Shown here: positions 21,881 through 32,969 of the stretch, piece after piece
How positions within the stretch are numbered: position 1 is the stretch's first letter
How the letters are laid out: the number at the start of each line of letters is the position of its first letter
NCBI GenBank assembly: GCA_949825045.1
Contig: OX463815.1
Span: forward strand, 18,469,231-18,533,230
Direction: 5' to 3'
DNA: 64,000 nt
Source: Argyresthia goedartella
Taxonomy: Eukaryota > Arthropoda > Insecta > Lepidoptera > Argyresthiidae
Position numbers and translations under genes: made by a program
Notes under the pieces: model-generated
Database searches by the model: none
Seen by the model: only the letters and a program-made list of their open reading frames with translations
Told to the model about the DNA's origin: nothing

Positions 21881-22861
21881 TCAAAAGCTCTGATTATTTC
21901 TTAATTTCAAATACAAAGTGTTAAGATTTTTTGTTGGGTTGTTCCCGATTACCTCCAAGAAAATTTCCCGATGGCCTCCATACAAAAAAAAAATACTTAC
22001 TATTCTCCTCAACGTAAGGTCTCGGGTCATAAGTGTATAAGATTATTTCTTCGAGTGATTTGTTTCTTACAACAAACAATTAGTTTCTTACAAGTTTTCG
22101 AAGACAAAAATTGTTAGTGGGAGGGACGAAGTATATCTGGTTTAATCGTGGCACAAACGACTGAACAACTTGATACACAAAAACCTCGCCAACTTCAATT
22201 TCTATAGACCATAAAAGATATCGGTGCACTGTTCCTGGAAATAAAAATTTGAATTTTAGAAGCGTTCTATAAAATTTTCAAACTATTTAATTTTTGATTA
22301 CATCTGAAACGTAAAGGCTGGTTTTGTTTAAATTATGTACCTATTTTTTGTAGCAAAAACGATATCAATATTCTCTTTAGATCTCAAGAAATAGCAAGTT
22401 TCAGTAAGTTTGAGCTGACAAACATCTATTAAATTTTTTTCTACATGTAGTCCCCAGTGTTATATGATGTTTTTAAACAAACAGATTAAGGAAAAGGGGT
22501 GTCTTCTTAATATACATTATTTCGGGATTTGAAAAGTGTCTCCTTAAGGAGGAATAGCGCTTCAAAGATGGGCATTTGACCGAATGTGACGTCACCCAGC
22601 GTCTTAAGTTGGCGTTCTCAGATGGAATATGTTGTTAATGTATTATTGTCGTCGTAATTTCATTATAAATTAAATTAGAGCGCGGATTTAAGTTCATCGT
22701 CAAGCTTCGTGAAATGTTATTATTTTATTTTATTTATTGAACAAAAATTACAAAGCCGTACAGAAAATCTTAATAGGTATGTAGTCTAAGAGTAAGGCCA
22801 TTAATGGGTTTAACTATGTAACCCAGATATATGTGACAAAAGACAAACTCTACAGTCTCTA
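21881..22861. other. Unassigned non-coding stretch
   Basis: No gene, element end or splice-bounded open segment recognised. Confidence 0.35.
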
Positions 22862-23061
22862 CAGTGTCCGTGCAGTCAAATGAAAATGGAACACAGAAAC
22901 CGCCTCGATTTACTCCGCCTTACAGTCCAGCTATCAAGGATAATTAAATTGGGCCTTGTAATTATCCGGATCAATGTAATTATCCTCGATAGCTGGACTG
23001 TAAGGCGAAGTAAAACGAGCCGGTTTCTGTATTCCACTTTTATTTGACTGGAAACACACTG
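22862..23061. mobile_element. Foldback element, 200 bp
   Basis: A long imperfect palindrome. The left arm runs from cagtgtccgtgcagtcaaat through acagaaaccgcctcg and ccgccttacagtccagctat to aaggataatt. The right arm is the complement: aattatcctcgatagctgg … aaggcgaagtaaaacgagcc … tttgactggaaacacactg. The central loop is about 35 bases. No coding potential. Probably a MITE or the remnant of an inverted duplication. Confidence 0.8.
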
Positions 23062-23128
23062 AAGATCCGAGATAGATATTATTAGACTATTGAGCGGAAA
23101 CGGATCCATATTTCTATCTTTTTAAATA

Positions 23129-23550
23129 TTGGGCGCTTACCTATGAAATTGGCGAATTTTTCTTCCAGATTCAGGAGTTCATAATTCGAGTAATTCAATA
23201 GCTATTTCCAGTTTTTTTTTATTGTTTTAAAATTAATTTCAATATTTTACATCTACTTATTAAATTTTCTTTTAATTCTCAGTTTGATAACTAAATGTTA
23301 TCTTCAAAATCAGTGCCTCCTAAATGTCATCCATTTTCATGATAATATACGTAATATTTTTTTACAGCTGACACTTTTCAAAAATCATATAAAATTTTCT
23401 GTTAGCTAAATGTTGTCTAATTCATACAAACAAAGTTTATAAAATTAGGATCTGTCATTTCCTAAAAAAAATACATAAATGTTTGTACTGAAAATTGAGT
23501 TAACTTCAATTTCTCCATACAAAACGCCAATTTCATATGTATGGACCTAA
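23129..23550. mobile_element. MITE with mariner-type ends, copy 2
   Basis: About 422 bp, nearly identical to 2639-3057 along its length (same cttccagattcaggagttc, 'aaatgtcatccattttcatg' and 'gttgtctaattcatac' blocks) and flanked by TA on both sides. The right end here reads catatgtatggacctaa, one change from the mariner end. The high similarity between copies 20 kb apart suggests recent spread compared with the third copy at 55895-56306. Confidence 0.88.
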
Positions 23551-24424
23551 TATACATGTTGTGTTGCCATAAACATACTGCCACCCGGGCAAATATTACA
23601 AATATAGTTAAGCTAAGTTTAAGATTAAACATGTGTACGCTTTTGGCTTAAATAAACACACATAACAATAAGTAAAGCAATGAGCAATTACAATCAAACA
23701 CTGAGCTTGATACTTATCACATTAACAGGTTGTATCTAATTCCGTACAATCCATTACAGATATCTAGACAGATTATTTTCATGTAAACAATATACACAAA
23801 TCCAATATTTCCTATCATCTACTTATGAATATTTTTTATAATGTAGACCTACTAATACAGCGCATACTTTTTAATTACTCTCTATAGACAAATAATTCTT
23901 AATTATTATAAAATACTCTCATGTGGGTTTGAATAGTTTAAATGTCGATTGAGGGCTGAACAAAGGCCAATGGCATTGAGAATTAGACAAAGAAAACAAA
24001 TACCCGTCGCATTGCGTCGAAGCAGTCTGACGCATGCTCCCGCGCAGAGCCCCGCGGGGCAGCCCGAGCTCCGAGACCAAGAAAATTATAGAAAACATTA
24101 CTAAACTCCTGTAATAATAACATTAAAAATAAAATAAAACAACCAAGACATTTCCCTTTTTTACCTATTTTTGTTGTTTAAGTTTCATATAGGAAACTGA
24201 TTTCGTCTCCGAGCGCTTGTTCATTTAGTTGAATAATAATGCATTGCGAAAAATATTTTTAAGTATTAAATATAACAGATATCCGGTAATTTTAAAAGTC
24301 CATTCTTATCTCTAATAGACTTTTTATTACATATATTTATCCTACATTTTTATATTGTCTAGTTTAGCCTAGAATTGAAGCTAAAGATGCATTCCTGGCC
24401 ATATTTAATCCCTTTAATCAAGAC
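23551..24424. other. Unassigned stretch with a GC-rich patch
   Basis: No gene recognised. A short GC-rich patch at about 24010-24080 (contains cgcgcagagccccgcggggc) stands out from the AT-rich surroundings; it could be an exon, a promoter or a repeat scrap, and I cannot choose between these. Confidence 0.35.
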
Positions 24425-24640
24425 TCGCGAACCACAAAATCCAACGCTCGTTTTGTATTTTATGTTACTCGAATCAAGGTTTTCAAGGTGCTGTTTTTTT
24501 CTGATTTCTAGTTCTAGTACCTAGATAAATAATGTTTTCTGCCAAAACCAGTATTTTAGTCGCTTTAGTTTTTTAGTCCCAGTTTGTAGCGCAATTCAGT
24601 ATTTTTGTCTATCAAAAACTGGATTTACGGTCACATGTTA
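24425..24640 (+). repeat. Dispersed repeat pair member
   Basis: Shares 'aaaatccaacgct', 'gtattttatgttactcgaat' and 'aaaactggatttac' in order with 26365-26545. Non-coding; element type unknown. Confidence 0.55.
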
Positions 24641-25979
24641 AAAATATCTTAGTTTACTACCCTTTGTTATGTCATTAGCTTACATAATGGCTGAAAATTG
24701 GCTGTAATTCATTTCTGGATAATTAATCTGTCGTATGTCGAAGAGATTTAGCGTGGAAACCAGACTTCATGTTTCAGTTTAATCCCTACAAATCAAGATC
24801 AAGACGCAAAGGCTTGGCACGGCATGGCATGGCATGGTACGGATGCACAACCAACAACTCAAAGTTGACGTACACTCAAAGTCATGCTGTCATTCCAGAC
24901 ATGGCAGCCCCGTATGATATTTAAGCGGCACTTTAGTAGGGAAGCAAACTCGCGTAAAAGGCTCTAAAAGGTTATAGATAATAAACACAGAAAAAGTAAG
25001 CAAAGAGTTCTTACAAATTAATCACAGAATAAAAGTAAGTAAAGCAATGTAAGGAGTTTCGTTATTCAGAGAAATAAATTATCAATATCCATATATCCGA
25101 AGAGGCTCAGATGACTAAAAAAAACTATTTGTTGCTGATGACAACGTTTATCAATTTACCTCAGATAAATGACACTCTTCACAAACATACAGTGCCCTCT
25201 ACAAAAAAGTGTTGCGTATACTTCCCCATTGCAGCAGTTCGGTGCATTAGTTAGGCTATAATAGCTAAAAATAACGTTATTGCAAACCCTTTTGTGAATG
25301 TATGTACAGCTAAACTTCTGCTGTAACTGTGACTCATGAATGAGGTACTTTAATTTTCGAAAAGGTCAGTTAATTATGTCACCTGTATAAAAGACACTAC
25401 GTACTTCTATATTAATCGTTATATATATTGAATGTAAGTTTCAAGTTACTAATTCCATTGTTCATGTGCTATTGTTTCTCATGAGCGAGCTGGCCATGTT
25501 AGTCGATTAAATCTTTTGTTAAAGAAAGCATGCATGGGCTATTTTGGTCATACAATAAGGCATATCGGAGCGTGATCTCCCAACTAGCCCATTCAATCTA
25601 AGTATCTACTTGCTTCTGTAAAAGAAAATGTGTAGATAATCAAACGTTTTATATTTTTAAATACACGCTCTCACGGCTGTATTCATCAATAAAGGATATC
25701 CAAAGCTACTTGAACACAAAGTGCTATCACTGCTTAGCCAGTCAGTCAGTCAGTCAGTCCGTCTACAAATCGATATGCAGAAGTTATGAAAGACACAAAA
25801 CCGAGCCTTGCGAGTAGATCGAAAAACTGTCCCATGGGGCAGATAGACACTTACATGTAACCCGTGCTGTCCCGGACATGGGATGTCCCAAATTTTCTAG
25901 AGTTATCAAAAGCGAATGTCAGAAGATACTCCAAATAAATATTAGTCGGAATGAGGGACCCTGGGTAATAATATAATAT
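24641..25979. other. Unassigned non-coding stretch
   Basis: Contains short low-complexity pieces (gcatggcatggcatgg near 24820, cagtcagtcagtcagtc near 25740) but no gene or element that I can support. Confidence 0.35.
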
Positions 25980-26157
25980 ATCTTGGACACTATTTACACA
26001 CATTAATCTAGCTCCAAATTAGGATTCCCTGAATCTGTGGTACTAGATAACGATACACATTATTATATAGATAAATATTTGCCCCCATCGGGACTCGAAG
26101 CCGGGGCCCTTGGCTTCGAAGGCAGGGTCACTGACAACTCGGCCATTCGGGTCGTCA
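25980..26157 (-). repeat. tRNA-derived SINE, family A, copy 2
   Basis: Minus-strand copy of the SINE at 966-1208. The B-box is mutated here (gcttcgagtcc on the minus strand instead of ggttcgagtcc) and the body is shortened by a deletion, so this copy would transcribe poorly if at all. Confidence 0.75.
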
Positions 26158-26364
26158 ATGCTATGCGGGTTCTTTTATCGCTTACCTCGGACAGGGATAT
26201 ATCAGTCCCATGTGAGAAAATGCATGATTTTAGGGTCGAGTATTAATTAGATGTTATCCAAATTTAAAAGATCATCCGTGGTCTGGCGAATAAAATACAA
26301 TTGAGCGAATGACTATGAATAGCGGAATTCCCTGAAATGAGCGAAAAAAAATGAACATGTACGA

Positions 26365-26545
26365 ACAACAAAATCCAACGCTTTGTATTTTATGTTACTC
26401 GAATTAAGGTTATTATCTTTTAGGATTCTAATCGCGCAATTCAGTTATATTGTCAGACAAAGCCAGTATTTCTAGTCGCGCTCATTTTTGTCGCTATTCA
26501 GGAATTCTAAAACTGGATTTACAGTCATACGTCATACTACCCACT
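26365..26545 (+). repeat. Dispersed repeat pair member
   Basis: Second copy of the repeat seen at 24425-24640, with the internal order partly rearranged. Confidence 0.5.
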
Positions 26546-26584
26546 AATATTACGTACACTGTAGAGATGTACTAACGATTATTA

Positions 26585-26680
26585 AAAACGTCCTGAGAAA
26601 AGCTGCGGCGATGGGCAGCCCCTGCCCCCTGGAGTATTGAATAACTGGCTAAAGGTGGGCACAACTGGGCCTCTGCCACC
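26585..26680 (+). repeat. SINE body fragment, family C
   Basis: Carries 'agctgcggcgatgggc', 'gaataactggcta' and 'ggtgggcacaa', the 3' part of the SINE at 39456-39745. Its head is missing. Confidence 0.55.
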
Positions 26681-27354
26681 CCGTATGGGAAAATGCTTGA
26701 TGCTTTCTCTAATGTTTATGTTTATTCAAATCAGATGCCGCAGGAAACCCGACGGCGGCGCCAGCACTCGATGGTCGTTGGAGAATATGAGGTGGCTCTA
26801 TCTATTGTTCGTCTGTTTTGTCACGGACTGCTCACAGCACCTAAAAGTAAGTTCACGGCCTTACTAAGAGTCTTTATATTCCCAATATTGCAGCCAAAGC
26901 TGCAAGGTCGCCCAATGTTCCCATAGCCACGTTCACCAAAACCTGAAGAGGTGTACAAACGAGAACCAGTGATGAACAGACTTTGTTGACTTGATACAAA
27001 TCCCCGTTTATTGAAAAGAACGACACAGACTTATTGCATGTTTTATTCATCTACCAAAAAGGTTTAGAGCTCTATTACCTCCAAAACGGTGCACCGACTA
27101 CAAACAGGGATCTACATCACAATCATCTAGCCAGCTCCAAATCCCAAATTGCTATGATGGTCGCCACGATAACAATACACCGGACCGTAAAAAAGGGTTT
27201 GGAGCGATGCCAAATTGAAATATGGCTGGCTGATCACTCCACTGCACAATCATTGTAACTGTAAATGGCATCTGAATGTCTGTGGCATCGACCCAGTTGG
27301 TAGGATTGGGCACTTGAATATGGGTGACAAATCTATTATTTTCCAGTGTATCTA

Positions 27355-27770
27355 TACATGCCATCCGACTGTGAAACGCACTTCCCTGCACTATTAGGGA
27401 TAGTCCCTAAATTTTCACTTTTAAGAAAAGATTGAAAACGTATTTCCTTTCTCTTCTGTATTAGGTATCATATTTATGTAAGTATATATATGATATTTTA
27501 TAGTTTATATATGTGCATGCTTTCTATTGTATTTTATGTATTTTAGATATATATTTTATTTATTATGTATATTTTAAATGTAATTTTATTGTTACAGTTT
27601 TATTGCGCACTAGGACTGTCCTGTTTCATAAACAATCATGTCTTGCCTAGGTTTGCTGGAAGAAATCTCTATTTAGAGATAAGCTCGCCTTTGCCTATAA
27701 AATTTATTGTAATTGTTGTTTAACTTTATTTTCTGTGCAATAAAGAATATGAATATGAATATACCTCACA
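27355..27770 (+). mobile_element. LINE 3' end with typical lepidopteran 3' UTR
   Basis: The last codons of a LINE ORF are readable: IHAIRL-stop-NALPCTIRD (the usual Trp of RLWNALP is a TGA here), then TFKKRLKTYFLSLLY and stop. The 3' UTR contains 'ttgctggaagaaatctctat', 'agataagctcgcc' and 'gtgcaataaagaatatgaat', a block also present inverted at 36293-36420 and 54345-54470. The tail is (gaatat)n. 5' truncated and inactive. Confidence 0.8.
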
Positions 27771-28085
27771 ACAAATAGTACAACATCATTTGCATGTCAG
27801 TCAAAATAGCATACGGGGGCTTGTTGGCCTTGTCTGAAAAAGATACCTTGAGGTCTTGAGGTAGGTTTATGACTCAAAATTGTTCATTTATTCACTGCAC
27901 GATGAAAATCGACTTTAAACTAGCAGAAAGCGCAGCTATGTATGCAAGGGTGCGCGAAAGGTCTCTTGAGAAGTCGTCTATAACTTCAGCGCCTGCGAAA
28001 CTCCATGAGGCAAAAACACCGATTTGCTTTTATATTTTGTGAACTCAAATCACTATGTCAAAGCTCAAATAGTTTACACTTAAAG
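27771..28085. other. Unassigned non-coding stretch
   Basis: No gene or recognised repeat. Confidence 0.35.
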
Positions 28086-28500
28086 TGTACCATTCATTTC
28101 ATTTCATTTCATTTCATTTCATTTCATTTCACCACGCGGTGATTGTGGCATAGGATCGCTTCGCCCGCCTAATTATTTTTTTTGGTGCCACACTGTTGAT
28201 TTCATGGGTAATTAATTACCTTAGAGACTATTGCAAGATTTCGAGCATCAACACTGGGCGCCGACTCCATGCCAAGCGAATACAAGCTTGGCATGGATTC
28301 GGATACGTTGGCACAAAAAGGCGACAGACGGTTTTGTCCAGCAGTGCCACAATGATGATGATTGATGTTGGTACGTAATTACTGCTGTAATTGTTCCTAG
28401 AATCTTTCTAGCAGCATTTGGAATGAAACCGTTATTTTTCCTCGTTCTTAGGCATCCTGATTGTCGATGCACTAGCAATTTTGGCTGACCTAACAGTTAT
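28086..28500 (-). repeat. (atttc)n tract and probable LINE tail
   Basis: A tandem run of seven to eight ATTTC units at 28094-28133 is followed by 'accacgcggtgattgtggcat' and moderately GC-rich sequence to about 28480. A 5-base tandem at one edge suggests the 3' tail of a minus-strand non-LTR element. I found no clear reverse transcriptase residues, so the call is tentative. Confidence 0.4.
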
Positions 28501-29571
28501 GCTGTCGTTAGTAAAATATGGCATTTTGAACATTTAAGATACAGTGTGAGTCTTTAAAAAGTGCACATATTGAGCAGGGTTGAACGGGACCACATTTAAT
28601 CAACTTTTTTATCACCCCCTCTTTATACGTTTTTATGGGCATTTTTATGTAAAACCCGTCTATAAACCTTACTCGTATTGGGGTAGAGGCCTGTGCCTCT
28701 TGGTGGGGACATAATGGGCTACTTTTATTTATATGTTACTTTATTATTCCAGGGTGTATCACTAGGGCTTATGATTAGTCTTAGATCGGAAATATGACAA
28801 AGGGGTATCAGGTTCTTATGTAAATGTTATTTGTTATTTATTTAAGTGTTATAGTTAGAAACATAATTTAAGTATAATTTTAAAGCTGATAAGATCAAAA
28901 GTGGGGACATTTTACATCAACTAAACCATGAAATATCTAGTCTAGACAACCTAACAAACAAAACATTTTACAACATATACTCCGAAACTTAGTTCGGAAG
29001 GAGTTACAGAGGTTGAAGCAAGCTTTACTTTGACGATACTTTGACGATATTCGTATGAAATAACCATTATATAATTTTGTAGTTGTTTAGGGTTTAAAAG
29101 GAAAAAATAACCCTTACTCACTTCGTTACCCGTCTGTGCGACTGTCTGTCCATCTGTCAAGACCCCTTTTCTTATTGAAAATTGAAATAAATATCAATTA
29201 ATCAGATCTCTTGAAGTTGTAAAAATATTTATTCGAGGCAATCAAAATATACCGCCATATTTGTCAACATTATGCTAAAATTAATTGATTGCTAGTTACT
29301 GAGGTCGTTTTATTTCAATAAAACGCACTGATAAAAACCAAATTCCGGTTGGGATGATCTAATGATTCTTTAAGGATTGGAACCCCAAAAGTCTAACTAT
29401 AAGTCAAAACTACAGTAGGATTTTGCAGACCTTTTTTATAACAATAATTTTTTGTAATTAATTAAAAATACTATGACATAACGAAAACGACACCTCAACA
29501 TAAAACAAAACAAACCAGCAGAGAAATTAATATAAATAAATATGATTTTCTGATTGGATGAACGACTTCGA
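28501..29571. other. Unassigned non-coding stretch, probable transposon flank
   Basis: No gene. The right part (about 29400-29571) should belong to the 3' flank of the minus-strand transposase that ends at 29572, but I could not identify its terminal repeat. Confidence 0.4.
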
Positions 29572-29960
29572 TTATGACAGCGGGATAAGAGGAGGAGGAG
29601 CGGGGTGGACAGTGTGATGCGAAACAATACTTCCAACTTCCATATCACAGTCAGAATCAGAACTATTTTCTGGTGTATCATCGTCAGAGTTTTCATGAAC
29701 GGTGATTACAAAACTAGCCATATAATTTTCCAACTCAGGTTCGTGTTTTCGGTACTCGTTTTCGCATTTGATGGCGTGGTCACATACTTTGGCCCAAACA
29801 TCGGAACCAATCATATTAACCTTTTCCTGTACCAATTGTTTCACAGTAGTCATATTCATACTGATGTTTCTTTTAGATACGTATCCCTTTATTTGAGACC
29901 ATATGTTTTCAATCGGATTGAAATCAGGATGATATGGTGGCAATCTTAGTACGCTGTGTC
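29572..29960 (-). pseudogene. DDE transposase, C-terminal part (split by LINE)
   Basis: C-terminal end of the transposase that begins at 34002 on the minus strand. It includes the family's third catalytic block, LRLPPYHPDFNPIENIWSQI (Glu near 29915), then a helical region (VQEKVNMIGSDVWAKVCDHA) and an acidic tail (ENSDDDTPENSSDSDCDMEV). The rest of the gene lies beyond the inserted LINE, at 32970-34002. The acidic, Ser/Asp-rich tail is also present in the second copy (ends 41244), so it is a real family feature. Confidence 0.85.
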
Positions 29961-29964
29961 CATA

Positions 29965-32900
29965 TTCATCCATGAACTGTAATAATATTGATATTTTATG
30001 TATAACAGAGCACTTTTTAAAGAGTTATCAGTTCATGTTCAACTTTAATAACCACCACGTTGCTAGTTCGTTCAACAGAAAAACAGCTGATCGCGGTGGC
30101 TCCTTAATACTTGTAAATAATAGTTTTAAATATAAGGAACGAGTTGACATAGTGAGCCTGTCTGTTGAGCGTACCATGGAAATAGCCTGTATTGAACTTG
30201 AACAACTTATTGTAATGAGCGTATACAGACCACCAGATTCATCCTTTGATTTATTCGAAAAGAAAATGGATGAAGTGTTGATTAAAATCAGCGATAAAAA
30301 CAAATTTTTTATAATTTGTGGTGATTTTAATGTTAATCTGTTAGAGGATAATAATATTTGTACTAGATTAAAATCTTTATTTTTATGTCACAACATGAAC
30401 TATCTGTTTTTGGAGCCTACTAGAATTACTGCAACATCTGCTACCTGCATTGACAATATATTTACTAACATTACGCCCATTTTCAAATCGGTCATCAATA
30501 AATTAACCTCTGATCACTCTGGTCAGATAGGTATATTCAATATTAAAATAAAAAAGGACCAAAAAGAGGATATTACATGTGTGCCCGTTAGTGACACTCG
30601 GCTTGAACACTACAGGAATAATATTTTAGATAAACTATGGGAAATACCATACAGTGACGATCCAAATTTGTTGTACAACTCAGTATTTAACCTTGTCAAA
30701 AATGAATATGATACGGTATTTAAATCAAAAACTATAAAAGTTAATAACAAAGCTTTGTTTAGTGATTGGGCGACAGTTGGAATTCATAGGAGCAGACGAA
30801 GATTATATGAACTCTATGAAGAGAAATCATATAACAAAAATACGGCCTTTCTAGATTATGTTCGTAGTTATTCAAAAATGTTTAAACGCGTTTGTGCCGT
30901 AGCTAAATCTAATTTCATTAAAAACAAAATTGAATCTAGTAGCAATGTAATGAAAACGACTTGGCAAATTATAAACAGAGAGACTGGAAAGGCCAAAGCT
31001 ACACATAATAACTTCAAGCTTAAGATAGATAATCAATTGCTAAGTACAGACCTAGAAGTAGCAAAAGCTTTCGAAAATTTCTTTACGGACATTCCAGTTT
31101 CAACAACCAAGTCTTTAAATTCATCTCCCGCTGCTGCTGAATCTATACTTAAACAAAACTTTGAGGAATGTAAAACAGATTTTAAATTTAGGCACGTAAA
31201 TAATGAAGACATTGTAAAAGCGTTTAAATCCCTGGAAATGAAAAAGACAGCTGACGCCCATGGTCTATCAGTAAAAATTATTAGTTCCATTGTAGATTGT
31301 ATTGCACCTCACCTTTGTTGTATATTTAATCAATGTATAGATAGTGGTGTGTTTCCTGACTTGATGAAACTAAGTAAAGTTATACCTTTATTCAAAGCTG
31401 GTAGTACATCAGACCCCACCAATTTTAGACCCATATCGATACTACCAACGCTTAGCAAAATATTTGAAAAACTCATACTTAATCAATTGCAAAGTCATTT
31501 TTATCTCAATAATTTAATTCATATTGCTCAGTTTGGTTTCACAAAGGGTCGTTCAACAGCCGATGCTGGTGTTGAACTAATCGACAATATTTTTGATGCC
31601 TGGGAAGACGCAATGGATGCAATAGGTGTCTTCTGCGATCTATCCAAGGCTTTTGATTGCGTCCATCATGACACTCTTGTCAGGAAGTTACGCCATTATG
31701 GTGTAAAAGATCAGGCACTTGGCCTTCTGGAGTCATATCTAACAGATAGGGTTCAGATGGTCGATGTTAATGGGAAAAGATCACCTGGGTCTTCAATAAG
31801 TATGGGCGTACCGCAAGGTTCAATTCTTGGTCCTTTCTTGTTTTTAGTATATATTAATGATTTACCTTACCTTGTTAAAGCAAAACATGGGTTAGTATTG
31901 TTTGCCGATGATACTTCTTTGATATTTAAAGTTAAAAGACAGCAATCAAATTATGACGAGGTAAACAATGCTATCTCTAGTATAGTGAACTGGTTTACTG
32001 TTAACAATTTATTACTTAATGAAAACAAAACTAAATGTATTAAATTCGTGTTACCCAATGTGAACCCGGTAACTACAGACATATTTATAAAAGGACAGAG
32101 ATTGGACCTTGTGCAGTCGACTGTCTTTTTGGGCATTACTTTAGACGCCAAACTACAATGGGATCCTCATATAAATAAATTGTCGAACAGACTGAGTTCG
32201 GCAGCGTTCGCAGTTAAAAAAATTAGAGCTCTTACCGACGTAGACACCGCTAGACTAGTCTACTTTAGTTACTTTCATAGTCTAATGACCTATGGTATTT
32301 TATTGTGGGGTCACGCTGCGAATGCTAATAGTATATTTATTCTGCAGAAACGGGCTGTTCGTGCAATTTATAGATTAGGGCCTAGAGTGTCACTGAGGGA
32401 AAAGTTTAAAGAAATCAATATTCTGACATTTGTGTCTCAATATATCTATGACAATCTTGTGTATGTAAAAAGAAATATAACTAATTTTCAGAAGTACAGT
32501 GATATACACAATTTTAATACTAGAAATAAAGACAAGTTGGTTGCTTATGTAAGCCGACTACATAAAATTAGTAATTCTTTTAAAGGCAATTGTATACGCT
32601 ATTACAATAAGGTCCCTACTGATATTAAAAACTTACCTTTAGACAAGTTTAAAATAATAATAAAACAGAAATTGTATAAAAAAGGTTACTACAGGATATC
32701 TGATTACTTAGAGGACAGATGTCCATGGGAATAGATTGTTTGAGTAACAGGCTGTTTCGATATATAATTAGCATTCATTTTGTAATTTGACAATATTTTA
32801 TTTAAAAAAGGAAACGCAAAAGATGCGACGACTGTGGAGTTTCTTCGGTGAGCTCTTCTCCACAGATTCCGCCATTGGGTTAGTGAACTCACCCAAAAAA

Positions 32901-32965
32901 ATGTAATGACGGATCTAAGTGATGTAACAACATCCTATGGAAATAAATGATTTTTGATTTTGATT
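29965..32965 (+). mobile_element. 5'-truncated CR1-like LINE with long open ORF2
   Basis: Non-LTR retrotransposon on the plus strand, inserted in the transposase gene that surrounds it. It begins inside the endonuclease coding region and ends in a 3' UTR with 'ggagtttcttcggtgagctc' and a (tttga)-rich tail at about 32940-32965. Target duplication is short: the host codons D-E-L-M and D-E-Y-G-H abut with at most about 3 bases repeated. The ORF is described separately. Confidence 0.9.
29972..32734 (+). CDS. LINE endonuclease-reverse transcriptase, N-terminally truncated
   Basis: Open for 920 codons with no stop. Domain order: endonuclease (about residues 1-190: ILCITEHF, GGSLILV, VYRPPDSSF, CGDFNVNLL near 117 and SDHSGQ near 181), a linker, then reverse transcriptase (about 440-720: KVIPLFKAGSTSDPTNFRPI, CDLSKAFDCVHHD with the first catalytic Asp, MGVPQGSILGPFLF, and FADDTSL near 643), and a C-terminal region ending in YYRISDYLEDRCPW. 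The first roughly 40 residues of a normal endonuclease are missing because of the 5' truncation, so the annotated start is not the native one. The endonuclease would nick the target and the RT prime on it. The open frame points to recent insertion. CR1-like by motif; clade not certain. Confidence 0.92.
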   Translation: MNCNNIDILCITEHFLKSYQFMFNFNNHHVASSFNRKTADRGGSLILVNNSFKYKERVDIVSLSVERTMEIACIELEQLIVMSVYRPPDSSFDLFEKKMDEVLIKISDKNKFFIICGDFNVNLLEDNNICTRLKSLFLCHNMNYLFLEPTRITATSATCIDNIFTNITPIFKSVINKLTSDHSGQIGIFNIKIKKDQKEDITCVPVSDTRLEHYRNNILDKLWEIPYSDDPNLLYNSVFNLVKNEYDTVFKSKTIKVNNKALFSDWATVGIHRSRRRLYELYEEKSYNKNTAFLDYVRSYSKMFKRVCAVAKSNFIKNKIESSSNVMKTTWQIINRETGKAKATHNNFKLKIDNQLLSTDLEVAKAFENFFTDIPVSTTKSLNSSPAAAESILKQNFEECKTDFKFRHVNNEDIVKAFKSLEMKKTADAHGLSVKIISSIVDCIAPHLCCIFNQCIDSGVFPDLMKLSKVIPLFKAGSTSDPTNFRPISILPTLSKIFEKLILNQLQSHFYLNNLIHIAQFGFTKGRSTADAGVELIDNIFDAWEDAMDAIGVFCDLSKAFDCVHHDTLVRKLRHYGVKDQALGLLESYLTDRVQMVDVNGKRSPGSSISMGVPQGSILGPFLFLVYINDLPYLVKAKHGLVLFADDTSLIFKVKRQQSNYDEVNNAISSIVNWFTVNNLLLNENKTKCIKFVLPNVNPVTTDIFIKGQRLDLVQSTVFLGITLDAKLQWDPHINKLSNRLSSAAFAVKKIRALTDVDTARLVYFSYFHSLMTYGILLWGHAANANSIFILQKRAVRAIYRLGPRVSLREKFKEINILTFVSQYIYDNLVYVKRNITNFQKYSDIHNFNTRNKDKLVAYVSRLHKISNSFKGNCIRYYNKVPTDIKNLPLDKFKIIIKQKLYKKGYYRISDYLEDRCPWE

Positions 32966-32969
32966 TGAT

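Noticed and set aside
28094..28133. Tandem ATTTC run as a regulatory or CRISPR-like array
   Set aside because: Uninterrupted microsatellite without spacers; more likely the tail of a retroelement.
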